DNA of 64,000 nt, taken from assembly GCF_000763295.1 (NCBI RefSeq), contig NZ_JRJE01000003.1, forward strand, positions 62,001-126,000, read 5' to 3'. The stretch's first letter is position 1, and each line of letters opens with the position of its first letter. The stretch comes from Thalassospira australica (lineage in GTDB: Bacteria > Pseudomonadota > Alphaproteobacteria > Rhodospirillales > Thalassospiraceae). The notes under the pieces were generated by a model. That model had not been told where the DNA came from. It ran no database searches and saw only the letters and a program-made list of their open reading frames with translations. Below are positions 45,691 to 55,291 of this stretch, one piece after another. Position numbers and translations under genes: made by a program.

Positions 45691-46113
45691 ATGCTGTCAC
45701 AAGATCAGACCACGCTTGAATTTCAAACCAATGGACAGGGCCTGACGGAAATCACCGATCCGGTTCAATCGTGGGTGGCGCAAACAGGCCTTGCCTGCGG
45801 CCAACTTACCGTCTTTGTCCGGCACACATCGGCCAGCCTGACCATTCAGGAAAATGCCGATCCAGATGTCCGGCGTGATCTGGAAACATTTTTTGCTCAG
45901 TTGGTTCAGGAAAACCCAAGCCTCTATCGCCACACCTGCGAAGGCCCGGATGATATGCCCGCCCACATCAAGTCCGCGCTGACCGATGTGTCCCTGACCA
46001 TCCCGGTCGCTGATGGCCAGGCTGTGCTTGGCACATGGCAGGGGATCTATCTGTTTGAACATCGCCACGCACCGCACCGGCGTCAGGTCACCCTGCATCT
46101 GATCGGGCAATAA
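45691..46113 (+). CDS. YjbQ family (UPF0047) protein
   Basis: 140 residues, the usual YjbQ length. Conserved parts are GLTEITDPVQSWVAQTG, GQLTVFVRHTSASLTIQENADPDVRRDLETFF, and the metal-binding region PDDMPAHIKSALTD, ending in GTWQGIYLFEHRHAPHRRQVTLHLI. Members have been proposed as secondary thiamine-phosphate synthase enzymes. ATG 45691 follows AGGA at a slightly long distance. It converges on a TetR gene 11 bases away. Confidence 0.93.
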   Translation: MLSQDQTTLEFQTNGQGLTEITDPVQSWVAQTGLACGQLTVFVRHTSASLTIQENADPDVRRDLETFFAQLVQENPSLYRHTCEGPDDMPAHIKSALTDVSLTIPVADGQAVLGTWQGIYLFEHRHAPHRRQVTLHLIGQ

Positions 46114-46124
46114 GGCTGTTGCCT

Positions 46125-46745
46125 TTAGGCGGCCAGTTCCGGTTTGGCCGCCCAAAGGCCGACCGTTTGCACCATAACCAATTCACGCAACGTCGCGCAC
46201 ATGTCTTCGCTGTCATAATTCTGGGTGCTGAGATGTTCGTGGATGGTAAATATAAACAGCGCCATCAAACTCTTGCGGATCATTTCCGGCGACAGGTCGG
46301 GGTTGAGTTCCCCGCTTAATTGCGCTTCTTCGATCAGGTTCTTTACCGCCCGAAGCAGGCCACTGGTTTCCAGGACCTCATTCACCACCCCCTTGCGCGG
46401 GGTAAAGACAATCTGCTGCATGATCACCCGCCACAACCCCGGATGCAGGCCAATCTGGGCAAAGCGATAAGATGCAACATGCATCAGCTTGTCCACAAAA
46501 CACCATTCCGGGTCCATGGTATAAAGCCCCATCTCAATCGCCTCGGCCATCTGGCTGCAGATGCATGACATCACCAGATCTTCCTTGGTCGGGAAATGAT
46601 TGAAAACCGTGCCTTCGGCAACACCGGCCTGTCGTGCGACCTCGCGGGTTGAAACGCGGGCAAAATCCCCGCAATCAAAGCAATTGCGCGCCGCTTCCAG
46701 TATCTTTTGGCGGGTTTCTTCACGTTGGCGGGTCCGCGTATTCAT
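46125..46745 (-). CDS. TetR/AcrR-family regulator
   Basis: 206 residues with N-terminal TetR helix-turn-helix (QKILEAARNCFDCGDFARVSTREVARQAGVAEGTVFNHFPTKEDLV) and a C-terminal ligand domain of about 150 residues. ATG 46745 has AGAGG six bases upstream; the frame extends nine codons further. A 13-1-13 palindrome lies 18-44 bases upstream of the start, suggesting autoregulation. The neighbouring DMT transporter on the same strand may be a target. Confidence 0.9.
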   Translation of the reverse strand: MNTRTRQREETRQKILEAARNCFDCGDFARVSTREVARQAGVAEGTVFNHFPTKEDLVMSCICSQMAEAIEMGLYTMDPEWCFVDKLMHVASYRFAQIGLHPGLWRVIMQQIVFTPRKGVVNEVLETSGLLRAVKNLIEEAQLSGELNPDLSPEMIRKSLMALFIFTIHEHLSTQNYDSEDMCATLRELVMVQTVGLWAAKPELAA

Positions 46746-46762
46746 CTGTCGCCTCTTTGGAC

Positions 46763-46789
46763 ATGAGCACACTCATTGAGTGAACTCAT
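46763..46789. promoter_or_regulatory. Probable operator of the TetR regulator
   Basis: ATGAGCACACTCA-T-TGAGTGAACTCAT, arms matching at 11 of 13 positions, in the position of the tetR promoter and just before the EamA stop codon on the right. Confidence 0.65.
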
Positions 46790-46811
46790 TTATCGCGACA
46801 GTCCCCTGACG

Positions 46812-47714
46812 TCAAGCCTGCGCGCGTGCGTGTTTCCTGGCCCGCAGACCAAGCATGCTGTGCGCGACAAGGGTTACAATCACCACAGCCCCACTGACAA
46901 AGGTTGTCTGGCTGGGTACTTCGTCGATGAACAACCACACCAGAAATGATCCGAAGATCGCTTCGTTCAGCATGATCAGGCTGACTTCAGCAGCAGGAAT
47001 TTTGCGCGATGCATGCGAAATCATCAGGAAGGAAACCGGCAACACCCAGAATCCCAATATTAGAAGCCACACCCAATCCATGCCCTGCACTGCTAACGGC
47101 TCGGCACCGGGCAGCAGCAAAAGGGTCACGACAAACGCCCCAACCAGCATGCCTTTGATTGCATCAATCTCGGGCCTGGCACCCAGCACGTTAAAATAAC
47201 ACGCCATGCAGATCGCAGCGCCAAGCGCCAATACATCGCCAAGCGCATTCTTGCCACCAAACCCGGCACTGATCAGGCTGAGCAAGGCTGCAAACACCAC
47301 AATCGAGGCAATCCACGTTCGCATTGGCTGGGCACGTTTGAAAATAAACACCCCGATCAACCCGGCCAAAAGCGGGGTTGCTGCGATGATGATCAAGGTG
47401 TTGGCCGCATCCGTATTGCGGATTGAGAACATGAACAGTGTACAGGTCCCGCCGTAAAACAACCCCGTCAGCATCTCAAACCGGCTGGGCAGGATCGATT
47501 GCAAAACACTGTCTCCGCGCTTGGCCCCGTTCCAAAGCGCGACCATCAAAAGCGCCATGGACAAAAAGCCCAACCGCCAGAAAGCCGTGGAAAAGTCATC
47601 GGCCTCAATAAACCGCAGCAACAGCGCATCGGGCGACAGGATCAAAACCCCCAACAGGGCGATCACCCCACCGTGCAAATTGTTAAACCGATCCCGCAAC
47701 CCCATCTGTCCCAA
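46812..47714 (-). CDS. DMT-superfamily (EamA) transporter
   Basis: 300 residues with ten predicted membrane segments arranged as two EamA repeats, each about 130 residues. Conserved pieces are AFWRLGFLSMALLMVALWNG in the first repeat and VSLIMLNEAIFGSFLVWLFIDEVPSQTTFVSGAVVIV in the second. It is likely an exporter of amino acids or other metabolites. The basic C-terminus (RARKHARAQA) is cytoplasmic. The TetR regulator gene lies 67 bases downstream on the same strand, but it has its own operator-promoter. Confidence 0.9.
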   Translation of the reverse strand: MGQMGLRDRFNNLHGGVIALLGVLILSPDALLLRFIEADDFSTAFWRLGFLSMALLMVALWNGAKRGDSVLQSILPSRFEMLTGLFYGGTCTLFMFSIRNTDAANTLIIIAATPLLAGLIGVFIFKRAQPMRTWIASIVVFAALLSLISAGFGGKNALGDVLALGAAICMACYFNVLGARPEIDAIKGMLVGAFVVTLLLLPGAEPLAVQGMDWVWLLILGFWVLPVSFLMISHASRKIPAAEVSLIMLNEAIFGSFLVWLFIDEVPSQTTFVSGAVVIVTLVAHSMLGLRARKHARAQA

Positions 47715-47734
47715 CCTTTTCCCGGCTCACACCG

Positions 47735-48003
47735 TTAGGATCAGGACCTATTAATTTGGTTTGAATGGTTCACCGGATTTGTGCGGATACGCGAAGCAAA
47801 GCCGCCGGAAGATATGCATCTTTCAAGGCTTTACGACAAAGTAGCCCGTGCAAATCCGGTGAATCCGAATGACAGACGTTATATTTGCAACCTCCGGCGT
47901 CAAACCCCTTGGTCGGGATACCAGCCCGCCCGGCGAGCTTTTCCTTGGGTTTCACAAATATAACGTCTGCCATTCAAATCAAATTAATAGGTCCTGATCC
48001 TAA
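47735..48003. mobile_element. 269-base non-autonomous palindromic element with cloverleaf potential (family member 3)
   Basis: Terminal inverted repeats of 34 bases match at 33 positions (47735-47768 and 47970-48003), with TA at the ends. Inside, TTCACCGGATTTG pairs with CAAATCCGGTGAA (47769-47781/47851-47863) directly against the left arm, and a 20-of-21 repeat GAATGrCAGACGTTATATTTG pairs with its complement (47867-47887/47955-47975), abutting the right arm. Together they give three nested or adjacent stems, i.e. a cloverleaf. No reading frame of note lies inside. Best read as a MITE or structured intergenic element. Confidence 0.7.
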
Positions 48004-48287
48004 ACTCGCAAAAAACAAAGCAGCACGCGTTTTGGCTGTGCTGCAGAAGCTGCATTGTTACGATCCTGATCGTTAATGGCAATTCGATTTTTTTCAACTG
48101 TTGGCAAATAGGTCTCATGCACCTGTCATGCCCGCCGGTTTGTCGGCTTGTGATCAAAACACCCCGGCACATCCAATGCACTCCCGGCATGATTGCATGG
48201 GTACAAAGAAACTGTTTTGTTTGCCGATCAACCCCGATAAATTGACCGCAAGTTTGAACATCTGCCACCAAAAAAGGATGGATCATC

Positions 48288-48755
48288 ATGGCTGGAAAAA
48301 TCGACGCTCATCTTGCCGATCTTGGTATTACCCTGCCGCAGGCCACCGCACCGGTTGCCAACTATGTGCCCTATGTTATTGCGGGCAACCTTGTCCATAT
48401 CTCCGGGCAGATCACCATGGAAAATGGCGAATTGAAATTCGTCGGCAAGCTTGGCGCAGACTATGACGTTGAAACCGGACAAAAGGCCGCCCGTCTGTGC
48501 GCGCTTAACCTTGTCGCACAACTCAAAGCAGCTATTGGCGATCTCGACAAGGTCACCCGCGTTGTCAAACTGAACGCCTTTGTCAATTCGGCTCCGTCCT
48601 TCGTTGATCAGCCGAAAGTCGTCAATGGCGCGTCTGACACCATGGTCGAAATCTTTAGCGATGCAGGCAAACATGCGCGTTCGGCTGTCGGGGTGGCATC
48701 CCTGCCACTTGGTGTTGCGGTTGAAATCGACGGGATTTTTGAAATCGCCAACTGA
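48288..48755 (+). CDS. RidA-family protein
   Basis: 155 residues, a YjgF/RidA trimeric fold. Conserved elements are GNLVHISGQITMENG, VVKLNAFVNSAPSFVDQPKVVNGASD, and HARSAVGVASLPLGVAVEIDG containing the family Arg. RidA enzymes deaminate reactive enamine/imine intermediates (2-aminoacrylate) to ketoacids and protect PLP enzymes. AAGGATGG precedes ATG 48288, and a terminator follows the stop. Confidence 0.93.
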   Translation: MAGKIDAHLADLGITLPQATAPVANYVPYVIAGNLVHISGQITMENGELKFVGKLGADYDVETGQKAARLCALNLVAQLKAAIGDLDKVTRVVKLNAFVNSAPSFVDQPKVVNGASDTMVEIFSDAGKHARSAVGVASLPLGVAVEIDGIFEIAN

Positions 48756-48780
48756 TCCATGCGATCATAAATTTCAAAAC

Positions 48781-48807
48781 AGCCGGGCCATATGTGCCCG
48801 GCTTTTT
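48781..48807 (+). terminator. Terminator of the RidA gene
   Basis: AGCCGGGC/GCCCGGCT stem, 7-base loop, TTTTTC tail. Confidence 0.9.
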
Positions 48808-48898
48808 CATGCGTCACTTCCGTGTGAAAACGGCCTTGACCTCAACTGTGGTTCAGGTCCGATAACCACGCGCATCCCCTTAACAGAAGGAATAATTC

Positions 48899-49816
48899 AT
48901 GCGCGTTTTCATCACAGGCGGCACCGGGCTGATCGGATCAGCGATCATCGACAAACTGATCAAGAAGGACCATCACGTCATCGCCTTGGCGCGATCAAGC
49001 GCATCGGCAAGTAAACTGCGTGTCGCCGGGGCCTCCCCGCTTATGGGCGACATCACCACCCCGCAAAACTGGATCACTGCCCTGCCCGATATTGATGCCG
49101 TCATTCATGCGGCCTGTGATTTTTCCGATCAGATGCCCCGCATTGATGCCAATCTGCTTGATCATCTTATCCCCACCCTGCATCGCATGCCCGGTACTGT
49201 GCGCTTCGTTTACACCGGCGGCGTCTGGAGCTACCCGGAAACCAAACCTGGGCAAATCGCCGATGAAACAGTTCCTTTTGCGTCCCTGCCCGATTTTGAC
49301 TGGATGATTGCCGGGATCAACCGCATTCTTGGCGATGAAAAATTACACGGCATCATCATTCACCCGGGATGCGTTTATGCCACCGGACGGCATGGTCATA
49401 TCGGCCTGTTTCACCGCGCCATCACATCCGGCCAAAGCGATAAACGGATCACGATTGTCGGCGGCGATGATATCAATCAGCCGATGGTTCACACCGATGA
49501 TCTCGCCGATCTTTATTACCGTGCCCTGATCAATGCCAAAGCCGGCTCAAGCTATATCGGTGTTGCCATTAACGGTGTGTCCAACAAAACGGTTGCCGAA
49601 CTGATCGCCAAACATTTCGCGATTGCGGAATGCCGATTTGAAACCATCAGCAAACAAACTGCGATGGACCGTCTGGGCAATTGGGCAGCGGGACTTGCCC
49701 ATCATCAACATGTCAGCAGTGCCAAGGCGATGCGTGAGCTGGGCTGGAAACCCAAACACCTTGATATCGACCAAGACATCAAGGCCTCTGCTGCAGCCTT
49801 AACCGGCCAAAGTTAA
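48899..49816 (+). CDS. NAD-dependent epimerase/dehydratase-family protein
   Basis: 305 residues with the N-terminal Rossmann motif MRVFITGGTGLIGSAII. Usual active-site TyrXXXLys is not apparent; the corresponding part is YTGGVWSYPE. Other conserved bits are VIHAACDFSDQ and YIGVAINGVSNKTVAELIAKHF. Probably an NAD(P)-binding reductase or epimerase with unknown substrate. AAGGAAT lies seven bases before the start. It converges on the SMR gene, five bases away. Confidence 0.88.
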   Translation: MRVFITGGTGLIGSAIIDKLIKKDHHVIALARSSASASKLRVAGASPLMGDITTPQNWITALPDIDAVIHAACDFSDQMPRIDANLLDHLIPTLHRMPGTVRFVYTGGVWSYPETKPGQIADETVPFASLPDFDWMIAGINRILGDEKLHGIIIHPGCVYATGRHGHIGLFHRAITSGQSDKRITIVGGDDINQPMVHTDDLADLYYRALINAKAGSSYIGVAINGVSNKTVAELIAKHFAIAECRFETISKQTAMDRLGNWAAGLAHHQHVSSAKAMRELGWKPKHLDIDQDIKASAAALTGQS

Positions 49817-49821
49817 CGACA

Positions 49822-50148
49822 TTAACTTTCCGTGCTGATGGTCTTGAGCCCGATCACCCCGCCAATGATCATCAGCAGGAAAACCGCCTTAAGCGCTGTC
49901 ATCGGCTCCTTCAGGAACAACCAGCCGATCATGGCAACCGATGCCGTGCCAAGCCCGGCCCACACCGCATAGGCCGTGCCAACCGGAATAATCCGAAGTG
50001 TGATTGCCAACACCCAGAAACTCAGTCCATAGACACCAAGACTAAGCACCGTAAAACGCCAGTCTGTAAATCCGTCGGAAAACTTCAACGATATCGTCCC
50101 GATCACTTCAAGACTGATCGCAATAAACAGATATACCCAGGCGAGCAT
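49822..50148 (-). CDS. SMR-family small multidrug resistance transporter
   Basis: 108 residues with four membrane segments; the conserved Glu is in IAISLEVIGT (EmrE Glu14 position), and the end is MIIGGVIGLKTIS. It exports small cations or guanidinium-like compounds as a dimer by proton exchange. ATG 50148 has AAGGA nine bases upstream; the longer frame to 50247 is not needed. Regulator not adjacent. Confidence 0.92.
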   Translation of the reverse strand: MLAWVYLFIAISLEVIGTISLKFSDGFTDWRFTVLSLGVYGLSFWVLAITLRIIPVGTAYAVWAGLGTASVAMIGWLFLKEPMTALKAVFLLMIIGGVIGLKTISTES

Positions 50149-50401
50149 GGCTAAACGTCCTTGTTTGGGGGTGGTGGCGCGATACCAATCATCAGAAAGC
50201 TTGGTACAAGGCCCGCTCAAAATGGCTGAAATTCCCTGCCGGGGCAATCCTTACGGTCGGGCAATCGTTCGCGGATAAAATCAACCACACGTAATCTGGA
50301 TCAAAACGGATGGCAAAACCGTTGCGTATAGTATTTTGACAGGGCACATTGCCCCCACAGTGTCGCAACACAATGCTGGCCAGAAGACAGGAACAACAGT
50401 C

Positions 50402-51592
50402 ATGATCGAAACCGATATTCTGATTGCAGGCGGCGGGATCGCCGGAATGAGTGCCGCCGCACGCTTGGCCGCGGACGGCCATCAGATCGTGATTGTCGAC
50501 CCTGCCCCCGCTGACATCGGCGAAGGCACGGATTTACGCACCACCGCCTTTCTCGAACCGGGCATCGAGACGCTTAAAAAAGCCGGTGTCTGGGATGCGA
50601 TCAAACCCACGGGGGCTGAACTGCGCGTCATGCGCATCGTCGATGCGGGCGGTGAATTTCGCGAACCGCGTGAAACTGCTGACTTTGATGGCATCGAAAC
50701 CAAAAACGGTTTCTTTGGCTGGAACGTGTCAAACAAGGCCGCCCGCGTTGCCCTGATGGCGCGTCTGGCTGACCTTGATAATGTCGATTTCCGCTTTTCG
50801 ACCACCGTGACCGGTTTCAAAAATACCGCGCGTTTTGCCGACGTTACCCTGTCAGATGATGCTGTCATCCGCGCCAAACTCGTCATCGCCGCAGATGGCC
50901 GCAACTCGTCCCTGCGCGATATGGCGGGCATCAAGCATAAACGCTGGGCCTATGATCAAGCTGCGCTGGTCTTTGTCGTTACACACGACAAACCGCACGA
51001 CAATATCTCGACCGAGATTCATCGCACTGGCGGCCCGCTGACACTGGTTCCCATGCCCGATCTTGATGGCAAGCCCTGCTCGTCGGTCGTCTGGATGTCG
51101 CCCGCCGCCCACGCCGATGAACTCAACGCCATGAGCGACGATGCCCTGTCATCACAAATCACCCATGACACCATGAACCTGTTTGGCCCGCTAACAGTCG
51201 CCAGCCAACGTGCGGTCTGGCCGATGGTGTCACAGGTGCCAAATCGCCTGATTGCTGCGCGCCTTGCCCTGATTGCCGAAGCCGCCCATGTCGTCCCGCC
51301 GATTGGCGCGCAAGGGCTTAACATGAGCCTGCATGACATCGAAACCCTGGCCGAAATGATGGCCAAGGCCAAACTGCATAATGAGGATATCGGCGCAACC
51401 GCGCTTCTGAAATCCTGGGAACGCCGTCAGCTTCCCAAAACGCTGGCCCGCGTTGGCGGCATTGATCTGCTGAACCGCGCCTCCATGTTCGAACCCAAGC
51501 CGCTGCGTGATCTGCGCTACGCAGGCCTGACCGCAATCAACCGCATCGGCCCGCTGCGCAAACTTGCCATCAAGGTCGGTGTCGGCAAGTAA
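50402..51592 (+). CDS. UbiH/UbiF-type FAD-dependent hydroxylase
   Basis: 396 residues of the aromatic hydroxylase family: FAD-binding DILIAGGGIAGMSAAARLA, RxxT-like middle, and the second FAD motif LIAEAAHVVPPIGAQGLNMSLHDIE (AE replaces the usual GD). It may hydroxylate a ubiquinone precursor, by analogy to UbiH/UbiF/UbiI, and acts at the inner membrane face. CAGGAA precedes ATG 50402; the frame from 50336 is not needed. The ring position hydroxylated cannot be told from the sequence. Confidence 0.9.
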   Translation: MIETDILIAGGGIAGMSAAARLAADGHQIVIVDPAPADIGEGTDLRTTAFLEPGIETLKKAGVWDAIKPTGAELRVMRIVDAGGEFREPRETADFDGIETKNGFFGWNVSNKAARVALMARLADLDNVDFRFSTTVTGFKNTARFADVTLSDDAVIRAKLVIAADGRNSSLRDMAGIKHKRWAYDQAALVFVVTHDKPHDNISTEIHRTGGPLTLVPMPDLDGKPCSSVVWMSPAAHADELNAMSDDALSSQITHDTMNLFGPLTVASQRAVWPMVSQVPNRLIAARLALIAEAAHVVPPIGAQGLNMSLHDIETLAEMMAKAKLHNEDIGATALLKSWERRQLPKTLARVGGIDLLNRASMFEPKPLRDLRYAGLTAINRIGPLRKLAIKVGVGK

Positions 51593-51623
51593 GCCCAGCC
51601 TGCCCGAACGCACGCCTTGGCAC

Positions 51624-51660
51624 AAAAAACATGCCGCACCTTTCACGGTGCGGCATGCTT
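51624..51660. terminator. Hairpin between convergent hydroxylase and DUF4437 genes
   Basis: ATGCCGCACC/GGTGCGGCAT with 5-6 base loop; on the minus strand followed by a T run, on the plus strand not. It ends the DUF4437 transcript and may also stop the hydroxylase. Confidence 0.75.
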
Positions 51661-51686
51661 GATACGATCACGGATCAACCGCGTTT

Positions 51687-52538
51687 TTAATTGGCGCGCA
51701 GTTCGTATTTTCCTTCGGTGCGCACATAGAAAACGCTGTCCTGATTGGCATCGGCCTTAAGGTGATGGCGGACTTTTTCCTGTGATCCGAAATAGCTACC
51801 CGGTGTCAGCGCTTTGGCATCGCCCGTATCAGCAAGTTCATAGGTCGCAGCCCCGGAAACAAGCACCGCACGCAATTGGGAATCGTTGCTGATCAATTCG
51901 CCGTCAAATCCGGCGGGCAGCTTAAGGAACGTTCCGTTCATCTCGCCCGTTTTGGGCTGCCCCCAAAGAAATGCCATCTGGGCACCTGATGCATCATCGG
52001 TATCGGGATGATCGATCCAGGTCACGTCTGATGCTGCCAGCCAGACGATGTTGCCCGCATCAAGATTGACCGGATGTTCGCCATTATCGAACTGCTCTTC
52101 GGTCGGCTGGACAAGATACGGCCCTTCAAGAATTTCAAGAAATGCCGTCGCACTGCCGCCATCACGGGCCGCGGTAATATGCGCCTCGCCCGCCGGCTGG
52201 GTCCAGAATGACCCCGGCCCCATCCACATGCTTTCGGCAGTGGGGTCATCATTATGCACAGCCCCTTCGATCACGACGGCACGATAGGTAATGTTGTGGA
52301 TATGCGGCGGCGATGAAAAACCATCGGCGAATTTGATAATCGCACCGGTCGGAACATCCTTGCGCATGTCGCCCCACAGAACCCCGGCTTGGGGGCTCGC
52401 GTCACCGCGCGCGGGGTTAAGCGGCTCAAACACAACATCAGATCGTAAAACAACGTCACTGGCCGGTTCTGCGTGAACCGGAACAATTGCGGACGCGCCA
52501 GTCATCATGGCGCCGAAAATTAATGCACGTATACTCAT
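51687..52538 (-). CDS. DUF4437-like cupin-fold secreted protein
   Basis: 283 residues with Sec signal peptide ([20 protein letters not shown]). It appears to contain two cupin-like barrels: first [22 protein letters not shown] (His-x-His metal-binding pattern), then [31 protein letters not shown]4437 members are bacterial periplasmic cupins of unknown substrate. It is divergent from a LysR gene 121 bases away, so the LysR may regulate it. Confidence 0.88.
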   Translation of the reverse strand: MSIRALIFGAMMTGASAIVPVHAEPASDVVLRSDVVFEPLNPARGDASPQAGVLWGDMRKDVPTGAIIKFADGFSSPPHIHNITYRAVVIEGAVHNDDPTAESMWMGPGSFWTQPAGEAHITAARDGGSATAFLEILEGPYLVQPTEEQFDNGEHPVNLDAGNIVWLAASDVTWIDHPDTDDASGAQMAFLWGQPKTGEMNGTFLKLPAGFDGELISNDSQLRAVLVSGAATYELADTGDAKALTPGSYFGSQEKVRHHLKADANQDSVFYVRTEGKYELRAN

Positions 52539-52659
52539 GGGGAAACCCTTTGCTTGTCATCACTCAGGCTCCTACGCCTGTTAAGGACAAGCTATACACA
52601 ATCCATTTTTATAAAATAATCGGATGCAAATCAAAAATACTATGTGATATACCCAAATA

Positions 52660-53574
52660 ATGAATCTTGATCTGAAATCCATCGAACTGTTTATTCGGGT
52701 TGCAACCCTGGGCGCGATCGGCAAGGCCGGGGCGGAATTCGGCCTGTCGCCCACGGCGACGACCCAACGCATTCAGGCACTCGAAGCAGCGGTCGGAACG
52801 CAACTGATCCACCGCACAACCCGTGCTGTGTCCTTATCGGCAGATGGCGAGGCCTTCCTCGATCATGCGCGAAAAATCATCGCCGATGTCGAAGACGCGC
52901 TGGCTGATATTCAATACGAACCGCAATCCATTCGCGGTGAATTGCGCATTGCCGCACCGGCATCCTTTGGGCGCATTCATGTCGCCCCCTATATTGCCGA
53001 ATTTATCGACCTGCATCCGAATGTCTCCATTCAGTTGCATCTGACCGATTCCGTCATCGACATTGTCGAACAGGGTATTGATCTCGCAATCCGGCTGGGC
53101 GCGTTGCAAAGCTCGACGCTCAAGGCGCGTAAACTTGCCGAAAGCCCGCGCATGATTGTGGCCGCACCAGACTATATCGCACGACACGGACAGCCAGAGT
53201 TCCCCGAAGACCTTCAGGATCACAACTGTCTGGCCCGCGAAGATATGCGCACGTGGAAAATGACCGGCCCGGATGCGGATGACTATGAAATCAAGATTTC
53301 CGGCAACTTCGCCAGCAACTCTGCCGAAGCCGTCACCGAAGCGGCCCTGACCGGGCTGGGGATTGCGCGAAAGTGCCGCTGGGAAGTCGCCGAACATCTC
53401 AAAAGCGGCGCGCTGGTGCCATTGCTTTCGGACTATACCATCACACCGGAATGGAACGTTTATGCCCTGCGCTCTCCCTCGCGCCTGACACCTGCGCGTG
53501 TCCGTGCCTTTGGTGATTTTCTAGGCCAGAAACTTCGTTCGATTCCGGCCCTGTCAAACCACAAACCCGATTAA
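52660..53574 (+). CDS. LysR-family transcriptional regulator (DUF4437-linked)
   Basis: 304 residues, standard LysR length: N-terminal helix-turn-helix (IELFIRVATLGAIGKAGAEFGLSPTATTQRIQALE) and the two-part effector-binding domain from about residue 88. The divergently transcribed DUF4437 gene is the natural candidate target. No strong ribosome site precedes ATG 52660. The effector is unknown. Confidence 0.92.
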   Translation: MNLDLKSIELFIRVATLGAIGKAGAEFGLSPTATTQRIQALEAAVGTQLIHRTTRAVSLSADGEAFLDHARKIIADVEDALADIQYEPQSIRGELRIAAPASFGRIHVAPYIAEFIDLHPNVSIQLHLTDSVIDIVEQGIDLAIRLGALQSSTLKARKLAESPRMIVAAPDYIARHGQPEFPEDLQDHNCLAREDMRTWKMTGPDADDYEIKISGNFASNSAEAVTEAALTGLGIARKCRWEVAEHLKSGALVPLLSDYTITPEWNVYALRSPSRLTPARVRAFGDFLGQKLRSIPALSNHKPD

Positions 53575-53599
53575 CGATCCCGTCCGATATGCCCGGTAA

Positions 53600-54151
53600 T
53601 CACGCCCTGATGCGCGCCGGATTACCCACAACCGTCGCCCCGGCAGGCACATCACGCGTCACAACCGATCCGGCACCAACAATTGCCGCATCGCCAATCG
53701 TCACACCGGGCAGGATAATCGCGCCACCGCCGATCCAGACATTCTCGCCAATCGTTACCGGTCGTGCGATTTCAAGATGCTGCTTGCGAAGCTCCGGATC
53801 GCGGTGATGATCGGCGCAATAAATCTGCACATTCGGGCCCAGCATCGAATGCTTGCCGATCTTGACCGGTGCCGTATCCAGGATCACGCAGCCGACATTT
53901 AAAAACACATCCTCGGCCAAATGAATGTTGATGCCATAGGCACAATGAAACCGCGCCTCGATCCGGGCATCATCGGCGCATTCGGCAAAAAGCCCGCGCA
54001 ATTTCGGCCCGATATTGCCACGCTCCACCGGATGCAAGACGCTATGTTCATGCACGGCATCATAGGCACGCGCACGCATCGCCGACAGTTCCGGGTCAAG
54101 GCAGGAATACCATTCCCCGGCCTGCATTTTTTCAAGTTCGGAGTGGGACAT
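53600..54151 (-). CDS. Maltose O-acetyltransferase-type hexapeptide acyltransferase
   Basis: 183 residues, N-terminal Mac domain (SELEKMQAGEWYSCLDPELSAMRARA) and a left-handed beta-helix of hexapeptide repeats, with the catalytic His in YCADHH and the WIGGGAIILPGVTIGDAAIVGAGSVVTRDV stretch. It transfers acetyl from acetyl-CoA to sugar hydroxyls such as maltose or galactoside. ATG 54151 gives the family N-terminus; the frame to 54229 does not. It converges on the LysR gene. Confidence 0.93.
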   Translation of the reverse strand: MSHSELEKMQAGEWYSCLDPELSAMRARAYDAVHEHSVLHPVERGNIGPKLRGLFAECADDARIEARFHCAYGINIHLAEDVFLNVGCVILDTAPVKIGKHSMLGPNVQIYCADHHRDPELRKQHLEIARPVTIGENVWIGGGAIILPGVTIGDAAIVGAGSVVTRDVPAGATVVGNPARIRA

Positions 54152-54267
54152 GATGTTCAGGAACGTTGTTGGGAACGGACAACAGGTTACGCCGGATTGA
54201 CGACAACCGCAATCTGCACCGCCCGCCATTGACCGCCACGGACCACCATGCCCGGCAAAGCAGTACC

Positions 54268-55236
54268 CTACTTGCCCGTCACATGCGCCAGATCCGCACC
54301 CCGGGTCGCAAGCGCATCACACGCCCTTGCCCACACCAGGTCATCTTCATCAAATGCACTTTGCAAATAGGCCACTGTCATACGCTGGGTCACGGCAAGG
54401 CGATCGGGATCTTCGTCATCAGTTTCCTTGGCATCATATCCGGCAATGCCGCCAAGCCCGTGTTTGCCGCCCTTAAGGGTTAGCAAAAAGTCACTGCCCG
54501 GACTGCAATGAAACGGATCGGTATGCCATGCCGGCCCGCGTGTGGTCAGATGCGGGTTGTCATCCGCATCGCCCGCCACCACAAGGGTCCGTGTGGTCAT
54601 GTGGGAAAAATCAGGGTTCATGATTGTATAGTTCGCACGTGCATGCGCGCTCAGGCTTTCGCCCCCATTTCCCGGTGCGGCCAACAAGACCCCAACCTTG
54701 ATCCGCGGCTCAATCAGGCTCACATCCTGTACCGCTGGATCCGCCTTATCACTCAGGCGCGTGCCCAGCAACATGCCAACAGTATGTCCGCCCAACGAAT
54801 GCCCCACCGCCGCAATCCGGTCATGGTCCAGACGCCCGGCAAGGATCGGCTGGGTTGCTTCGATCTCGGCCAGATGATCAATAATATGCTTGAAATCCTC
54901 CACCCGCGACCGCCAGAAAAACGGTGCGCCCGGCGCGTTCGCACCAAACCCGGCAACTTTCGAATTGCCATGCGTTGGCTGGATCACGACAAAGCCTTGC
55001 TCGGCATAAAATTGCGCCAGAGGCCCATAGCCATGCATCGACGGAATGTAAAGCGATGGCCCGTGCCCGTGCGACAGCAAGATGATGGGAAGGTTATCGC
55101 CAACCGCTGGCAGCGTAATCCGCATTTCAATCGGATGCGGTCGATCTGCCATGGGCAAGGTGACCGGACAGATTGATACCGCCGGAACCGCATCGCGAAC
55201 CGGAATATGGTGGGCACTGGTGATCAGGTTATTCAT
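54268..55236 (-). CDS. Alpha/beta hydrolase (PAF-acetylhydrolase-like)
   Basis: 322 residues of the platelet-activating factor acetylhydrolase-like alpha/beta hydrolase type. Elements: LPIILLSHGHGPSLY (oxyanion loop), DRIAAVGHSLGGHTVGML (nucleophile in GHSLG), and LVVAGDADDNPHL (acid). The His is probably in GKHGLGG. No signal peptide. Upstream and divergent is a TetR gene, with two identical palindromes between them, so it is probably regulated by it. ATG 55236 has AAGGA nine bases upstream. Confidence 0.88.
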   Translation of the reverse strand: MNNLITSAHHIPVRDAVPAVSICPVTLPMADRPHPIEMRITLPAVGDNLPIILLSHGHGPSLYIPSMHGYGPLAQFYAEQGFVVIQPTHGNSKVAGFGANAPGAPFFWRSRVEDFKHIIDHLAEIEATQPILAGRLDHDRIAAVGHSLGGHTVGMLLGTRLSDKADPAVQDVSLIEPRIKVGVLLAAPGNGGESLSAHARANYTIMNPDFSHMTTRTLVVAGDADDNPHLTTRGPAWHTDPFHCSPGSDFLLTLKGGKHGLGGIAGYDAKETDDEDPDRLAVTQRMTVAYLQSAFDEDDLVWARACDALATRGADLAHVTGK

Positions 55237-55291
55237 GGCAAACATCCTTGTTTTGCTTGGCGAAACGGCTGATCTCGCCTATAAACCAACA

